Positions 11,504 through 23,557 of a stretch of DNA of 64,000 nt are shown here, in pieces. The notes below the pieces were generated by a model. It was not told the DNA's origin, did no database searches, and saw only the letters and a list, made by a program, of their open reading frames with translations. Location: positions 21,300,539-21,364,538 of the forward strand of contig OY987248.1 in NCBI GenBank assembly GCA_963920765.1. Direction: 5' to 3'. Source of the stretch: Ulota crispa (lineage: Eukaryota > Streptophyta > Bryopsida > Orthotrichales > Orthotrichaceae). Numbering within the stretch: the first letter of the stretch is position 1; each line of letters opens with the position of its first letter. Position numbers and translations under genes: made by a program.

Positions 11504-12800
11504 TAAAATATTTGACAATGTAAAAGAAGATGATTTATTTTCTCAAGTTAATGCGGAGACGTTAACAAGGGACCATTCAAGTTCAATTGAGGGTGTTCAA
11601 GTCTTGTAGAAAATTGAGGCCATTTAGGTAAGAGAATTGTGAAGTTTTTTAATGCAAAACATATGTATTTGTATGCAAAAATCAAGAAACATTGCGCACC
11701 TTGCTATGTGCAAAAAGTGCAAGCATGGAATCTTTTGCATGAGAAAAACACGGAAAACAAGAGAGAAATCTATTTTGAAAAGCAATAGAAATGAGGTTTT
11801 TTTTTTCTTGCTAAAAGTGGTGAAGGGAGAAATAAATATTTTGAAAAATCTATTTAGCTTTGAAACCCCCTTTGGTACCCTCACTTTGTTGAATGTAACT
11901 CTAGGAGTGAACTCGTGATTTAAAATGCAATAGTATTTTGCATGATTTAAGCAAAACCCCAAGAGAAATCATAGAAGGGAATCATATTTGTTTAAATTGT
12001 GCAAAATATTACAAGAACAAATGAACCAACAAAGTTTATAACTATGAAGCTTTAGACACAAAATCGTTTTCCAAATATGTTAAAAGTATACTTCAAAATG
12101 TGGGAAATAAGAGCTTTTACAAAAACTTTGAAATTTCATTTATTTTGAACTGGTAGCATTTCTTATCCACCTGAAACGTCATAGGCTTTATCTAGAGTGT
12201 AATATAAACTTGGACCACGTCATAGTTCTTAGTCAGTCAAAACTTTAAGAATTTGAATTGTCCCTTGCTTTTGTATTGGTGTAACCTGCTCTGAATAAAT
12301 ATTGTGTTTCAAAGCATAAACAAGCCAACTTAAAAGAAACCTACTAAAATATACTGACTTATCCTATCCGTAAAGGCCCATTATTAAATTCATTTCAAAA
12401 CTCAAAAGAAACTACGTGATTTCCAAGTTACTACTATTTGGACTAGTGAACCTCATAAGAAATACACATTTTACTGACATAACCGTAACAATTGTAGGCT
12501 CTGAGAAGGTTTTTAACTTGTCAAGCTTTTGTTCAAGTTATTGAGTTAGATTTTAACAAAAAAATAATGCAACAAGTATTTCAGCTTGCGCTAATTTAAA
12601 CATGTTACAATCAACACACCTCTTGGAAATTAGTGTCACATGCACACAAGAACTTGCAGCCAATAAATGCTCCGTTCATGGTGGTCTTTCAAACACGAGT
12701 AACCTTATTTTCTTTACATGCACATTGCACACACTAATTGAAATATAATATAAGAATAGTGTCTCTTGATATTGGTGCATGGGCATATGTACACCTATTA
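11504..12800. other. Unassigned AT-rich DNA
   Basis: I see no gene, RNA or delimited repeat in this 1.3 kb. The open frames on both strands around 11,620-11,960 are low-complexity and resemble no family. Confidence 0.5.
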
Positions 12801-13201
12801 CTGTAGGTTGGGAGCAGAATCAGTAGTAGGTCTTTGCTGAAACAATTATTTTTTGAGAAAAATCTAATTAGGCATCTGATTTCATAATTAAACAAGATTA
12901 GGGACTTTCAAAAAAAGTTGTTATTATTTGGCATTCAACCAATTTTTTAGTAGAATTAAGTCTTTTTCTAAGCATCTTCCACTTTCTAAAATTAGTCCTT
13001 GATATAAAATTTGTAATAGATTGAGCCCTCTTAGAATCAACCTTGACCTTCCATTGTTAGTAAGCTTAATGACTTTTATAATATTTGACATTTCAATTTT
13101 TTGATTTGTTTGACATTGAGCACTTTTGGAGAATAATTTATAGAATAATCAGGCAAAATTTTGGGGAATTATTTTCTGCCGGATCTGCTACCAACCTACA
13201 G
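12801..13201. mobile_element. Family B element B1, 401 bp
   Basis: Ends are CTGTAGGTTGGGAGCAGA and the inverse finishing CCAACCTACAG, with TA at 12,799-12,800 and 13,202-13,203. It matches 22,741-23,140 in inverted orientation, including the words for TCAACCTTGACCTTCCATTG. TA flanks fit a Tc1/mariner-like MITE. Confidence 0.85.
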
Positions 13202-13535
13202 TAGTATCCCCATGCAGTACTAAATTAATTCAGTGAAAGTGAGAGGCGGACTTAGACTGAACGTATTTAAGGAATAGTGTCGTGTGGGCAAAACCTATAA
13301 TTTTATTATGTTAATACTAATTTAGTGTAAGGTTCCAATGCTTGTGGAGGACCTAGGGTGTGTGACACGTGTGGTCAGATCCCGGGGATTTGTTGAAATG
13401 GACGAAGGAAAAAGGATGGGGGACTAGGGGAGTAACTTTAGGATGATCTTGGCCCTTGGGAGTTGGAAAAAAGCTTCACTAAAACATGGCTCCAGAGAAC
13501 ACGGAAACTTGCTTGCTCTTATCACCTGTTAAGTA

Positions 13536-14033
13536 TACTAAATATTACATTTAGGTCGGCCCACACAACTTCTTGATAATTTACACTATATAAATACTTC
13601 TTATTGCTATAGTGAAATTAAATTTTAAAAGGCTTAGCAATAACAACAAAGTTGCAAGAATAAAAATTTGTAACATCTAAGTTGTAAACCTTGTGAATCT
13701 TGATAGTTGCATGAACCTCCAAGTGACCAAGTGATGAGTCATGAGGTAAGTTTTTACACTAAATATTGCGTTTGGGTTACCCCATACTAATTCTCATATC
13801 TTACACTTTTATTGTTATTAAAATGATTTTAATCACTAATTAATGCATAAAAACCAATTCTAAATGGCCTTGCAACCACTACAAAATTGCTGCAAAAAAA
13901 ATAGCCAAGTTCAAGTTGTAAATAATGTGAAATCCAAGCATGGTCAACCATTAGTGTGGGGCAACCTAAATGCAATATTCAGTGTAGGGTACAACAACCT
14001 AATTGTTAGGCAACCTAAATGCAATATTTAGTG
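13536..14033. mobile_element. Family C element C2, split by a second C element
   Basis: The left end is TACTAAATATTACATTTAGG after TA (13,534-13,535) and the right end GCAATATTTAGTG before TA (14,034-14,035). Without C3 it is about 268 bp, in line with intact copies of 277-299 bp. Confidence 0.85.
13757..13984. mobile_element. Family C element C3, nested in C2
   Basis: Ends CACTAAATATTGCGTTTGG and GCAATATTCAGTG lie between TA at 13,755-13,756 and TA at 13,985-13,986. Comparison with C1 (single TA at the same place) shows that TA is the target duplication and that CACTAAAT is the true end. Confidence 0.88.
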
Positions 14034-14957
14034 TACAGTAACCCCTAAATCCCTGGGGCCTTTATTTTGTCAAAAGACACCCAAAACTGCAATTTCTATT
14101 GCAAAGAGTAAAAAAGTTTGAAAATTGGTCTTTTTGTATATCTAACCATAGGATCTTGTACTAGACTTGTATAAGAATGTTCATACAAAAATTTATAAAC
14201 TTTGACTGCACAAATTGCAAGATATTTGCAATTGAATTGTAAAAAACTAACTTCTTTGCACCTTGCATGACTAGAATATTTGACTTTGAGCTTTTTAACT
14301 AAAATTTTTTGCATTGCAGAGTTTTGAGGTTTTTTTTTTTTTCTTGGTGGGAAGTTGAGTTAAGAATCTTAAAAAAAAAAAACCAAAAAACCAAAAATAC
14401 CTAATTTTCATTCTTAAAAAAATCATCAGGTGAATGAAGGTCTACGATTGAACAAAAACTTAAATTGTTAATAACCCTGCAATGGAATTGAAATGCAATA
14501 ATCCCAACAATGAGATTGTTCTAAAAAGCAAACTTCACCCTCCTCAACAAATTTTTTTGAAAAAATGTTAAACTTACATTCATAAATGAAGTTTATAAGT
14601 TATTTTTTCAAGAAGATGCTTGAATTACCCAAAAAACAAGCTTGTCCATAACTTTCTCATAACTAGTCCAAATGAAATGAATCAAAGCTTCAGATGTATA
14701 CAAAACTATAGCCTATGAAAAGAAAAAGAAAATTAAAAAAAATTCAAATTTTTGTAATTTTTTTTTGCTGCCCGATCTCCATAAATTTTTGCTTATCTAG
14801 GCATAACTTTTGCTTTTGGGCATGGATTGGAATAATAATTATATTCCCCAAAAGCTAATGTGTTTTTCTATCTTCAAAAAAAGTTTCAAAAAATCAAGAC
14901 AAAAATTGAGGTTGTAGGTACCTGCCCAAAATCTCAAGTGACACTCAGGAATTTAGG
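14034..14957. other. Unassigned AT-rich DNA with homopolymer tracts
   Basis: Contains T- and A-runs near 14,330-14,385. I recognise no gene or bounded repeat. Confidence 0.5.
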
Positions 14958-15160
14958 GGCTACATAGAGCATTTAGGTTGCCCCACACTAATTTCTAAAC
15001 ATTTTACACTTTATAATACTTATTGATACTACAATAATTCTCATTAATAATTATTGCAACAAATCAATTTTAAAGGACATGAAAATTACAACAAAGCTCC
15101 ACAAAATAAACTAGCATCAATTCAAGTTGTAAACCATGTGAAATTGGCCAAAGTGAACTG
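14958..15160. mobile_element. Family C fragment C4 (left part)
   Basis: GAGCATTTAGGTTGCCCCACAC followed by the usual C interior (ATTTTACACTTTATAATACTT, then AAGTTGTAAACCATGTGAAA). The right end is not present. Confidence 0.6.
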
Positions 15161-15352
15161 ACCCCATCATTGTTGTTTTCCTAGATGAATGGGGCTTGAA
15201 GTTCATTCAACTATTTTTTGAGGATGTAGGGCCGGGTTCAAAAAAAAATGAAAGTTCAGAAATTTACCTTTAGAATTTAGAATTTGAAAGTGTTGACTTC
15301 ATATTTGGAGTCAAAGACCCTAATTTAGTCTAGGACCTTGGAGGAGGATATA

Positions 15353-15723
15353 AGGTAGCCACACCCATGGGCGTGACGTCCCATGGGCATGACGTCCCCA
15401 TGGGCATCATTGACAAAGTCAAGATGGTTAAGGGTACTTAAGTGATATTTATGAGTGACAAAGTGATGGTTGTGGGTGACTTGCATGACGGTTTTGAGTA
15501 CCCATTTCACTATTTAAGAACCAACAAGCCTTGTAATTAGCATCTCTTACACATGGTTTCTACAATTTCAGTGATTTTGGACAAATGCTTGCAGTTGGAA
15601 GCTTGAAATTGATACCAATATTTTTGGTTTCCATTTCCTAACCTACAGTATTTTTTTCAAAGTTAGTCAAATGTTTTACCTACTCCAAAACCCTTATTTC
15701 CACGCTTATGGGTGCTCCTACCT
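15353..15723. mobile_element. Family G element, 371 bp
   Basis: AGGTAGCCACACCCATGGG at the left and TTATGGGTGCTCCTACCT at the right form the G-type inverted ends, flanked by TA (15,351-15,352 and 15,724-15,725). Several near-copies of CCCATGGGCGTGACGTC lie just inside the left end. Confidence 0.7.
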
Positions 15724-15894
15724 TACTTGAAGACTACCAAAATAGGGGCAAATTACCACTTTTATCTTTGCCTAAAAAATACAAAGTTTTTCCATCTTGG
15801 CCTAAAACATGGATGTGCAGTGGATAAAGCCATGAGACCCCATTCATCCATGCAAGGAGGCAATAAGGGGGTCATTTTACCTTGGGCTGTGAAA

Positions 15895-16428
15895 TCCTAG
15901 TATCTACAAAGCGCCATTGCCTCCAAGTGGCCATGTATTGAGACATTAACTTTTCAGAAATAAAACAACCCAATTGTTCAGGCAACCTAAATGCAATAGG
16001 GGTAGTCACGGCACTTTCATGAACAGATCTGGAGAATGAGAATGCAAGCGTGTTGAGTCGCTAGTGGCTGCCGGAAGCTCCGTCCACCTTCGCGTGCTAA
16101 ACTTCTTAGCTGTCCGTTATTCTCCTCCGGAGGTGAAGAACAAAGCCTGTGAAGTTTAGCAAGCTAATAATTCACCACTTGTTGCTTGATTTTCCCACAC
16201 AACTTCCTGATTTTACCTAGTGTTGTAAGTCGCCCCCTCTCCTGATTGGTTGAGGAAGAAAGTTACCTTGCATTCTCCATTCTCATTCCCCAAACCACAC
16301 AAATGGGGTGTCACATCACCTTCACAAATAACTTGCTCCTATTGGCTCCTTTCTCTCCACAACTTCTCAATATCCATTCTCTTTCCATTCTTGAAAGTGC
16401 GGTGACTACCCCTAATATTTAGTGTAGA
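15895..16428. mobile_element. Family C right half (C5), interrupted by H1
   Basis: CCTCCAAGTGGCCATGTATTG to GGCAACCTAAATGCAAT, then the H1 element, then AATATTTAGTG and TA. This is the right half of a C element. Its left half is absent. Confidence 0.75.
15998..16413. mobile_element. Family H element H1, 416 bp, nested in a C element
   Basis: Inverted ends AGGGGTAGTCACGGCACTTT and AAAGTGCGGTGACTACCCCT, with AAT at 15,995-15,997 and 16,414-16,416. The C consensus GCAATATTTAG has a single AAT here, so the duplication is 3 bp. A 3-bp duplication is typical of PIF/Harbinger or CACTA elements; I cannot choose between them. Confidence 0.85.
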
Positions 16429-16475
16429 TTTTTTTACGTACATTTTTCCCTTTTCTTTCCAATTGTTTTGATGTA

Positions 16476-16755
16476 CACAAAATATTGCATTTGAATTGCC
16501 TTGATAATTAGGTTACCTTACCCTTGTAAGATAACTTGTGACTCATCACAAAGCCCGTCACATGGCTACTTGGAGGCGCATACGACTCTCTAAATACTTG
16601 GATTTCACATGGTTTATGACTTGGAAGTTGCTATTTTGTTTATTTGCAACTTCATTGTTGTTGACATGCCCTTTAAAAACTATTTTTTGCAGTAATCTTT
16701 AATGAAAATTATTTTAGCACCAATAAATATTTATATGGTGTGAAATATGTAATTA
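16476..16755. mobile_element. Family C element C6, right end eroded
   Basis: Begins CACAAAATATTGCATTTG after TA (16,474-16,475) and carries the C interior (CTTGGAGGCGCATACGAC, then GGATTTCACATGG). The usual right end is not recognisable. Confidence 0.65.
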
Positions 16756-16938
16756 CACAACTTAGCAGTTAGTGTTCTTTAAACCAACTGCATTTTGCAG
16801 GATTGCTAACAAAAAAATTATGCAGCTAAAAAGTATGTAAACCTTCTCGTGTTAAACTTGATTTTAATTTTTTAGTAATGTTTTTAGCCACTTCTGTTAA
16901 AATTGATAATCATATTTGAGATCACTACTTAGCACCTA

Positions 16939-17223
16939 CAATGAATACTGCATTTAGGTTGCCTTGACCATTAGGTTGCCTTACCCTGGAAAGTTACCTC
17001 ATGACTCATCACTTGGCCACTTGGAGGCATAAACAACTCTCTTGATTCTAAGATTCCACATGATCTACAACTTGGATGCTTCTAATTTGGTTTTCTATAG
17101 CTTTTAAAAAATTGTCTATTGCAATAATTATTGCTGAAAACTACTATATAACAACAATAAATATTTATGTAGTGTAAAATGTCAAGAAATTAGTCTGGGG
17201 CAACCTAAACGCAATATTCAATG
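16939..17223. mobile_element. Family C element C7, 285 bp
   Basis: Left end CAATGAATACTGCATTTAGG, right end GGCAACCTAAACGCAATATT..ATG, with TA on both sides (16,937-16,938 and 17,224-17,225). Non-coding. Confidence 0.8.
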
Positions 17224-17225
17224 TA

Positions 17226-18716
17226 CATATATAGTAACTTATTTTTATTTCGTGAAATCTAGTCAAAGCCTCAAAGGTAGCACGCCATCCACGTAGTGGA
17301 GAGAGTGGGCTGCTGCTTCAAGCACACTCTCCATGCACAGCAAATTCTAGAATCTGCATGCAGACTATTCTTTGAAGCAACCGTTTTTTCTTCTTCTTCA
17401 TAAAATTTATTGTTTAAAGCTACAGACGTCAGTTTTAGAACGATAATACTTATATTTAGTAAAATTCACGCACGGCATCTTAATCCTCAAAAGCATATTA
17501 GAAAATGCAACTTACATCCAATGGAAACACACTACTACGTCCATCTTGCATGAATTGTTGACCACACTTTTTTGTCTTTTATTTTTATTTTTTTGTACTT
17601 CAAACTACCAACAAGTAGGAAAAGAAACTAAAAGTATAGTAGTGGAGACATGAGTTCTACCTCTAAGGTATGTAATTTTAGTTGCAAAGTTGTGCAAAAT
17701 GAGTTTCACGTAAAAGTTCTTACAAAGGCATATGTTGGGCTTGTTGCACAATGTTTCTTCTTGTCATTTCATTCAAAAAATTGGACAACTCGAAATATGG
17801 ATTTCAAAAATTGATTGCAAGTCCAAACAATATTTTTTCTAATTCGAAGGTTAAATAGAGACAATGGCAATTACTTATGGAGTATAGCAACATTGCATAA
17901 GTTTAACTTTGGTGCTCACTTTGTAAGGACAGTTCTTGCATTTCAAGAAATTTTCATCAGCATCTTATTTTTGGTATTGGATTCAGATAGGAGTATCAAA
18001 TCAACCCATCTGTACAATAATGACATCATATTAAGTAGCAAAATGCAAGTCTCATTAAAGTATTACATCAATAATTACACCAAAACAACAAAGTGTTAAT
18101 AAAAAGAGTAAAATTAAAAAAAAGGTGCAATTCTTTTCAATAACATCCTTTGTATGTGGTGGTTGGTAATGGGTTGGCACTGCTGGCTTGTTAGCTTGAT
18201 TAGGTGTAGCTGCTTGATGTAACCAACTTATGAAGTCTCTTGCGTCTCTCCTTTGTGCTCCTCTCGTGTTGTCATTTGTTTTGCATTTGTCACTACCTTA
18301 GGCCAGATCCTTTCATGATACATCAATGATCAAGAGGAGCGCTATATGACAACAATTCTCTCAATTCATGCTCATGGAATCAATTTTAGGATTTGGTACA
18401 TTTGGTAGAAAGTCACCCATGTATCAATCTCTTTTGAGCTCTAGATCTCTTCTTCCTTGTTTATGCAAATCATTGATGAGGTCTATTTCTTCCACATGGA
18501 ACTGCCAAACACAAAAATCAGTAGCTCTTACTTGAGATATCCTCCACCCACAAACGATCCTACTTTTACAAAACTACCACAACCCCCTTACATGGAAGGA
18601 GGCCCTAGGTAGTCTTTGACTAGATGTTTTGTGTATTTTATTTCTTTTTCAATTAACTCTATTCATTTGTACCTATAGAGGGATAAAGAGAATGTAAAGA
18701 TACATGGAAGCATTAT
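17226..18716. other. Unassigned DNA
   Basis: I see no bounded repeat. Around 18,120-18,560 the composition is less AT-rich and could be an old coding remnant on the minus strand, but every frame is broken and I recognise no domain. Confidence 0.4.
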
Positions 18717-19630
18717 CCCCTAAAGTCCTAAGCTTCCAACAAAACCGCTCTAAGACAGTCATTTCTAGTACAAGTACCAAATTTTAGAACAAAAACGTTT
18801 TTGGACATCTTTAACCATAAGGTCTTTTACTAAACTAGTGTCAAAAGATGGAAGAAAAACTTTGGAAATTTTCACCATGTAGATTGTAAGATATTTGAGT
18901 TGAATTGACAAAAAGCCATCTTTTGTCCCTACAAAACTCTGGGCAACTACACTTCATAAGGTCATGTTTGTATGAAAACATTTCCAAAATGGTTGTAGTT
19001 TGTTGGATTTTTTCTTCAAAGCAAGTTGGATACACAATTAAAAACTTTCAAATCATTTGGAATTGTACAACACATGGGAACAAAATAGTAGGTAAAAAGA
19101 AGTAGATTATGATTCAAACCACTAAACTGTTAAGAACTTGATTATGGAGATGAAAAGTTCCAATTCCAATGGTTATAATTTTGTAATAGATAATCTACAT
19201 TCTTTGGTTTTGTTTTTTTTCCAAAATATTGAAAATTGTGGAAAATAAAGGACTTCAAAGTTTTATTTTAGAGTAGAGAAATCCATAACTGCCCTCAAAC
19301 AAAATCAACTTGCATCTCATTGATCAAAATTAATTGATTAAAAGCTTCCCATGTATATGTAAATCTAAAGAACCAAATTCAAAAAAATAATAATTTAAAT
19401 GTAAGTTTTAAAGAAATTTTTGTTTGCCCGCAGAGCAAAGAAAATAACATATCATGCAATATCTTTTGAATCATGAAGTCAAAAGTTATAAAAATTGTTG
19501 GTCCTTAGAGCTACTCTGTGGACACATCATGTGTGAAAATTTCAAAGAAAAAAAAATGAAAAACCCATTGGTCATGAGCTGCCCAAAATCGTTATGTTGC
19601 CAAAAAAAGGGTGCTCATGACTTTAGGGGG
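18717..19630. mobile_element. Family A element A9, 914 bp
   Basis: Left end CCCCTAAAGTCCTAAGC after TTAT, right end GACTTTAGGGGG before TTAA (19,631-19,634). The right half matches the right arm of the palindrome at 27,038-27,764 (AAGTCAAAAGTTAT, CTATGTTGCCAAAAAAG-type words). No coding capacity. Confidence 0.75.
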
Positions 19631-19633
19631 TTA

Positions 19634-20038
19634 AGGTAGCCATATCCATATCCGACCCGTTCCCAATGCTGCACTCTACATTTGAGGTGTTCTTCACACA
19701 CTTTTGAACCCAAAGTGGAGTAGTGAATGCCACTTATACAAGTCAATCCTGCCACATGTCAGCTTAGGAGCTAGTATGGGAAAATTGGGATTGGAACCTT
19801 CAAGTACATGTATAGGAACACATCCAAGCAGTTTCAAGGTTAGTCTATAGTTGCCTTTAGGATCCTATGAACTGCAACTTTGCTCTTTAATGTAAAACAT
19901 TCTACACTATTTATTTCCACAAAAATGATGTTCCATGAAGCTTGTTGAAAGGATAATCTCGGATTTTTTTTTGAATTTTTATAGACCTAGCGGTACCCCC
20001 AAACCCTTAAACAGTTGGGTATATGGGTATACCTATCT
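19634..20038. mobile_element. Family G element between two A elements
   Basis: AGGTAGCCATATCCATAT at the left; TATGGGTATACCTATCT at the right; TA at 19,632-19,633 and 20,039-20,040. Both TA pairs lie within the TTAA sites of neighbouring A elements. Confidence 0.7.
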
Positions 20039-20041
20039 TAA

Positions 20042-20422
20042 CCCTTAAATGTCTGGTGGGTGGCCATGGCCTGCCTATAATTTAGCTTCAACAATGTTTA
20101 TACAGTAGCTTCAACAGTGTTTTGATTGATGGGCACCAATAGTATTGCTTCTAAAAGCTTCAAAAGTCAATAGTGCATGTTGACCTCATGGAAATTGCAA
20201 TAAGGGTAGCTTGAGACCTAACACCATGATTTTGAATTTTCTCATAATTTGGGTTACCTTAAAATATGAGTATATTTGATAAAATTGTTATTTTCCTTCT
20301 ATGATGGATCATGTGTTTAAGGTCACTTTGGAAAAAAATAGATGAAAAATGACTTTTTTTTGTTGTACAAAATGCTTTTACAGGGCCAAAGGAAAAAAAA
20401 CGTCCTCATGGACGTTTAGGGG
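20042..20422. mobile_element. Family A element A5, 381 bp
   Basis: TTAA (20,038-20,041), then CCCTTAAATGTCTGGTGGG; right end CATGGACGTTTAGGGG, then TTAA (20,423-20,426). Confidence 0.75.
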
Positions 20423-20491
20423 TTAACTCCTTTGAACTCCTTGGCTTTTTCGTCCAAATTTTCTAAACACCAGGATTTTTCATGCAATGTA

Positions 20492-20819
20492 AGGTAGGAG
20501 GCTCATAAATGGAGCATCTAAGGGCTGAAACTGAATTTTGGGTAGGTGGAACATCTTGGAATATTTTCCAGTAAATTTTCCTTGAAAGACAAGAAGAATT
20601 GGCATCCAATTCAAGTTATTTCATATTTTTTGAAACTTTGTGGAATTAGTTATGAAATTTTGAAGTGGAAAAGGCCGTAGGGCTCTAAAATGGAGCACCT
20701 CCTCAAATATACATCGCATGTACATTGTTAAAGGACTATGAAAAACACCATGTACAAATTGTGTACATTTGAGGAGGTGCTCCACTTTAGAACCTACTCC
20801 AAATTAGAGCCTCCTACCT
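20492..20819. mobile_element. Family G element, 328 bp
   Basis: Ends AGGTAGGAGGCTC and GAGCCTCCTACCT, flanked by TA (20,490-20,491 and 20,820-20,821). Inverted relative to 10,400-10,725, with matching interior (TTTCCTTGAAAGACAAGAAG versus CTTTTTGTCTTTCAAGGAAA). Confidence 0.85.
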
Positions 20820-20857
20820 TAGCAGATGCTATAATATTCACTTTCATTACACCAAAT

Positions 20858-21463
20858 AGGGGGTTTCAGATATGCTGTTCACCACCAATTTCATTCATGT
20901 GAATGAAATTGGTAAACAAGTTAGTCAAGCCACCGTTCATGTCCTTGCGTTCACCCATTTAAATATTTGAATTGTAGTGAACTACTCACCACCCTTTCAC
21001 CTTTGCCCACAATCACCAATCCCGTAAGCTAATCTAGATCCCTGGAACTCCACCATCGTCGCTTCTAATCTGGAACCCTTCGGCTCCACAATTGTCCGCT
21101 TCTAATCAAGATCTCTTTAGCTCCACCATTGTTGCTTCTTGTGCATTGCAATTCCTTGAATGACCTTGACTTGGCAATCAACTCTGCATCCAAACTATCT
21201 ATAGGCGCAGAGTGAGAGCCACAGGCATAGAGGCGGGTAGCAACACAAACAGGCGCGGGAGCAACAGGAACATGTGCTGAGCTTGCAGGAGAGGCGAGGA
21301 CGGAGAGGCTTCACGTCGTTCACGCGTGGACAAGCCACGAAGACCTTTGGACCTCCAGGAGGTCCTCATGGGTGATTCACTTTCGTGAATGCATGTTCAC
21401 CAGTGAACGAAAACTCGTTCGCAACCATTCGTTCACTGTTTTTTTGAGATATCTGAAACCCCT
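20858..21463. mobile_element. TIR element J with a GC-rich cargo, 606 bp
   Basis: Ends AGGGGGTTTCAGATAT and ATATCTGAAACCCCT, each flanked by AAT (20,855-20,857 and 21,464-21,466). Inside, about 20,990-21,400 is much richer in GC than the surroundings and contains three imperfect 36-37 bp tandem units ending CGCTTCTAATC-like. The cargo may be a captured host fragment, but no reading frame is clear. Confidence 0.75.
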
Positions 21464-22738
21464 AATAATAGCATTAATGATACTACTGCAGAGTTTTTCA
21501 CCTGCCAGATGCAGCGTCCTGATTCGCCTTAGGAGTACAAATTAAAATAGCACTAAAGTATAAAGCCCAAGATCACGAGTTCCATGAAGAAGGGCACATA
21601 TGGCCTGAAATCCAGGCACTGCCATGTTCTGCAAGTTAGTTCCAACATAATACTGATTTTTTTTACCTCTATTTTCCTTTTCTCCTTTTTAGTTTGAATA
21701 ACTGGGTTATTGCGTGTGCTTATTTAAAAGGTCACTTTTGGGCCATTTTGAAGCAATCAAAAGGGCAAATTGATTCGGGGAACCCAGCGCAGTGGTCGCC
21801 GGAAGGGGATTCCAGGACATCAACCAGTGGCAATGAGCCACCTGGCGACCTATGTAGCCCAAATCAGGAGCCTTGCAATGTTGTGCTTTGTGCGTAAGAA
21901 ATTGTGCTTTTATCATAGGGAACTGGCATCTTCGCATGTTCCTTTTGTTCACACTGACTTTATGATTGGTGCAGCAAAGGCTTTTGCTGCTTGGTACTGA
22001 ATTAGGGCTAACCTCAATGCTTGGGATTGAATTAGGATAAATAGGGCAACTTTCATGGTGCATTGGAATCGGCCACGGTGATTAGTGTCTTTTGATCTAA
22101 ATCCTCAAAATTCTTGTGTTTTTTGAGGGAAAATTGTCTATATACCATTTCTAATTTTTGATTATGTTGTTTTCTAGCGTACTTCCATGCATGGATCTAT
22201 AATTTGTCATTTCTACACTTCTTTGGATCCAATGCAACATGGAAATTGACCCTTAGCTTAGTTTCAAACTGAATTTTGAGTTATATCAAGACTAAGGACA
22301 TCCTTCCATGTGAGGGGGTGAGGGGTGGAGTCCATTGATAATTGGTCAAATAAGATTTCAAAAAAACCGAGATTCCCATATGACTGATTATTGGTGAGCT
22401 ACAATGAGCTTCACCCCACCTCTCACATGAAAGGACGCCCTAAGCCTCCCCACGTTTGCAATAGCAGACATGAGCAAATATTCTTCAGTTGGCTTCTATT
22501 GGCTCCAAGCTACATGACCTCACACCGTGTTGGTACCTCTTGAGTCTTGACCATTGAAAATTGTACTTGAAAATTGCACTTGCAGCTTCTCAAGCAGCAC
22601 TTTACACTTGTATTTATGGGTTGTTGGATGGGCTACACTTCCCCGTGCTTGCAATAGCCCACTGAAGAAAGAAGGTTGAGAGATGATCTCATTCCATATT
22701 TGCCACCCCTTCACCATTGAAAATCACACTTTGAAAAA
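21464..22738. other. Unassigned DNA
   Basis: No gene or bounded repeat recognised. The overlapping frames near 21,694-22,063 show no domain. Confidence 0.45.
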
Positions 22739-22740
22739 TA

Positions 22741-23140
22741 CTGTAGGTTGAGAGCAGATTCGGCATAAAATAATTCCCCAAAATTTTGCCCAATTATTTC
22801 ATAAATTATTTTTCAAAAATGCCTAATGTCAAACAAATCAAAAAACTGAAATGTCAAATATTATAAAAGACATTAAGCTTAATTAACAATGGAAGGTCAA
22901 GGTTGATTTCAAGAGGGCTCAATCTACTTCAAATTTTATACCAAGGACTAATTTTAGAAAGTGAAAGATGCTTAAAAAAAAGCTTAAGTTTATTAGAAAA
23001 TTTGGTTGCATATCAAATAACAACAACTTTTTTTGAAAGTGTCCAATCTTATTTAATTACAAAATCAAATGCCGAATTGATTTTTTCTCAAAAAATAATT
23101 GATTCGACACAAACATGTTGAATCTGCTCTCAACCTACAG
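22741..23140. mobile_element. Family B element B2, 400 bp
   Basis: CTGTAGGTTGAGAGCAGATT at the left, CTGCTCTCAACCTACAG at the right, TA at 22,739-22,740 and 23,141-23,142. Inverted relative to B1 and almost the same length. Confidence 0.87.
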
Positions 23141-23557
23141 TATACATAAAAACAGCACTCTAAGAAAGGCATTTTGAAAATGAATATGAAAAATATACTT
23201 GCCTCTTGTATAACCTTAATTTTGTACTATTGAATCGCCTGATTGGTTGGTTGTGCCTTCTCATGCTTGCAATTGCAGATATGAACAAGCTACTTGGATT
23301 AGGGGTGATTGTCAAAGCCAAATATTGATGATTATTTCAACACCAAAAGGGCAAGACTTAATACGATTACAAGGGCAAGACCTAATACGATTACAAGTGC
23401 AAGAATTGGATTGAAGGCCCAATTTTCGGTTTATGACCTCAAGTCCTTTGAGACACAAGAGAGAAAGACCCTCATTGTATTTTTGTAGTCTTATTTTAAC
23501 CCTTATACGTCATTTTAGGTACTGGTAAGGCAACTCCAAGAATCCCATAAGCATTAA

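Noticed and set aside
13757-13984. Calling family C a CACTA (En/Spm) element because of its CACTA...TAGTG ends
   Set aside because: The nested copy and the empty site in C1 show a TA duplication, not 3 bp.
18120-18560. Possible transposase remnant
   Set aside because: Composition hints at old coding DNA, but no frame is long and no motif is recognisable.
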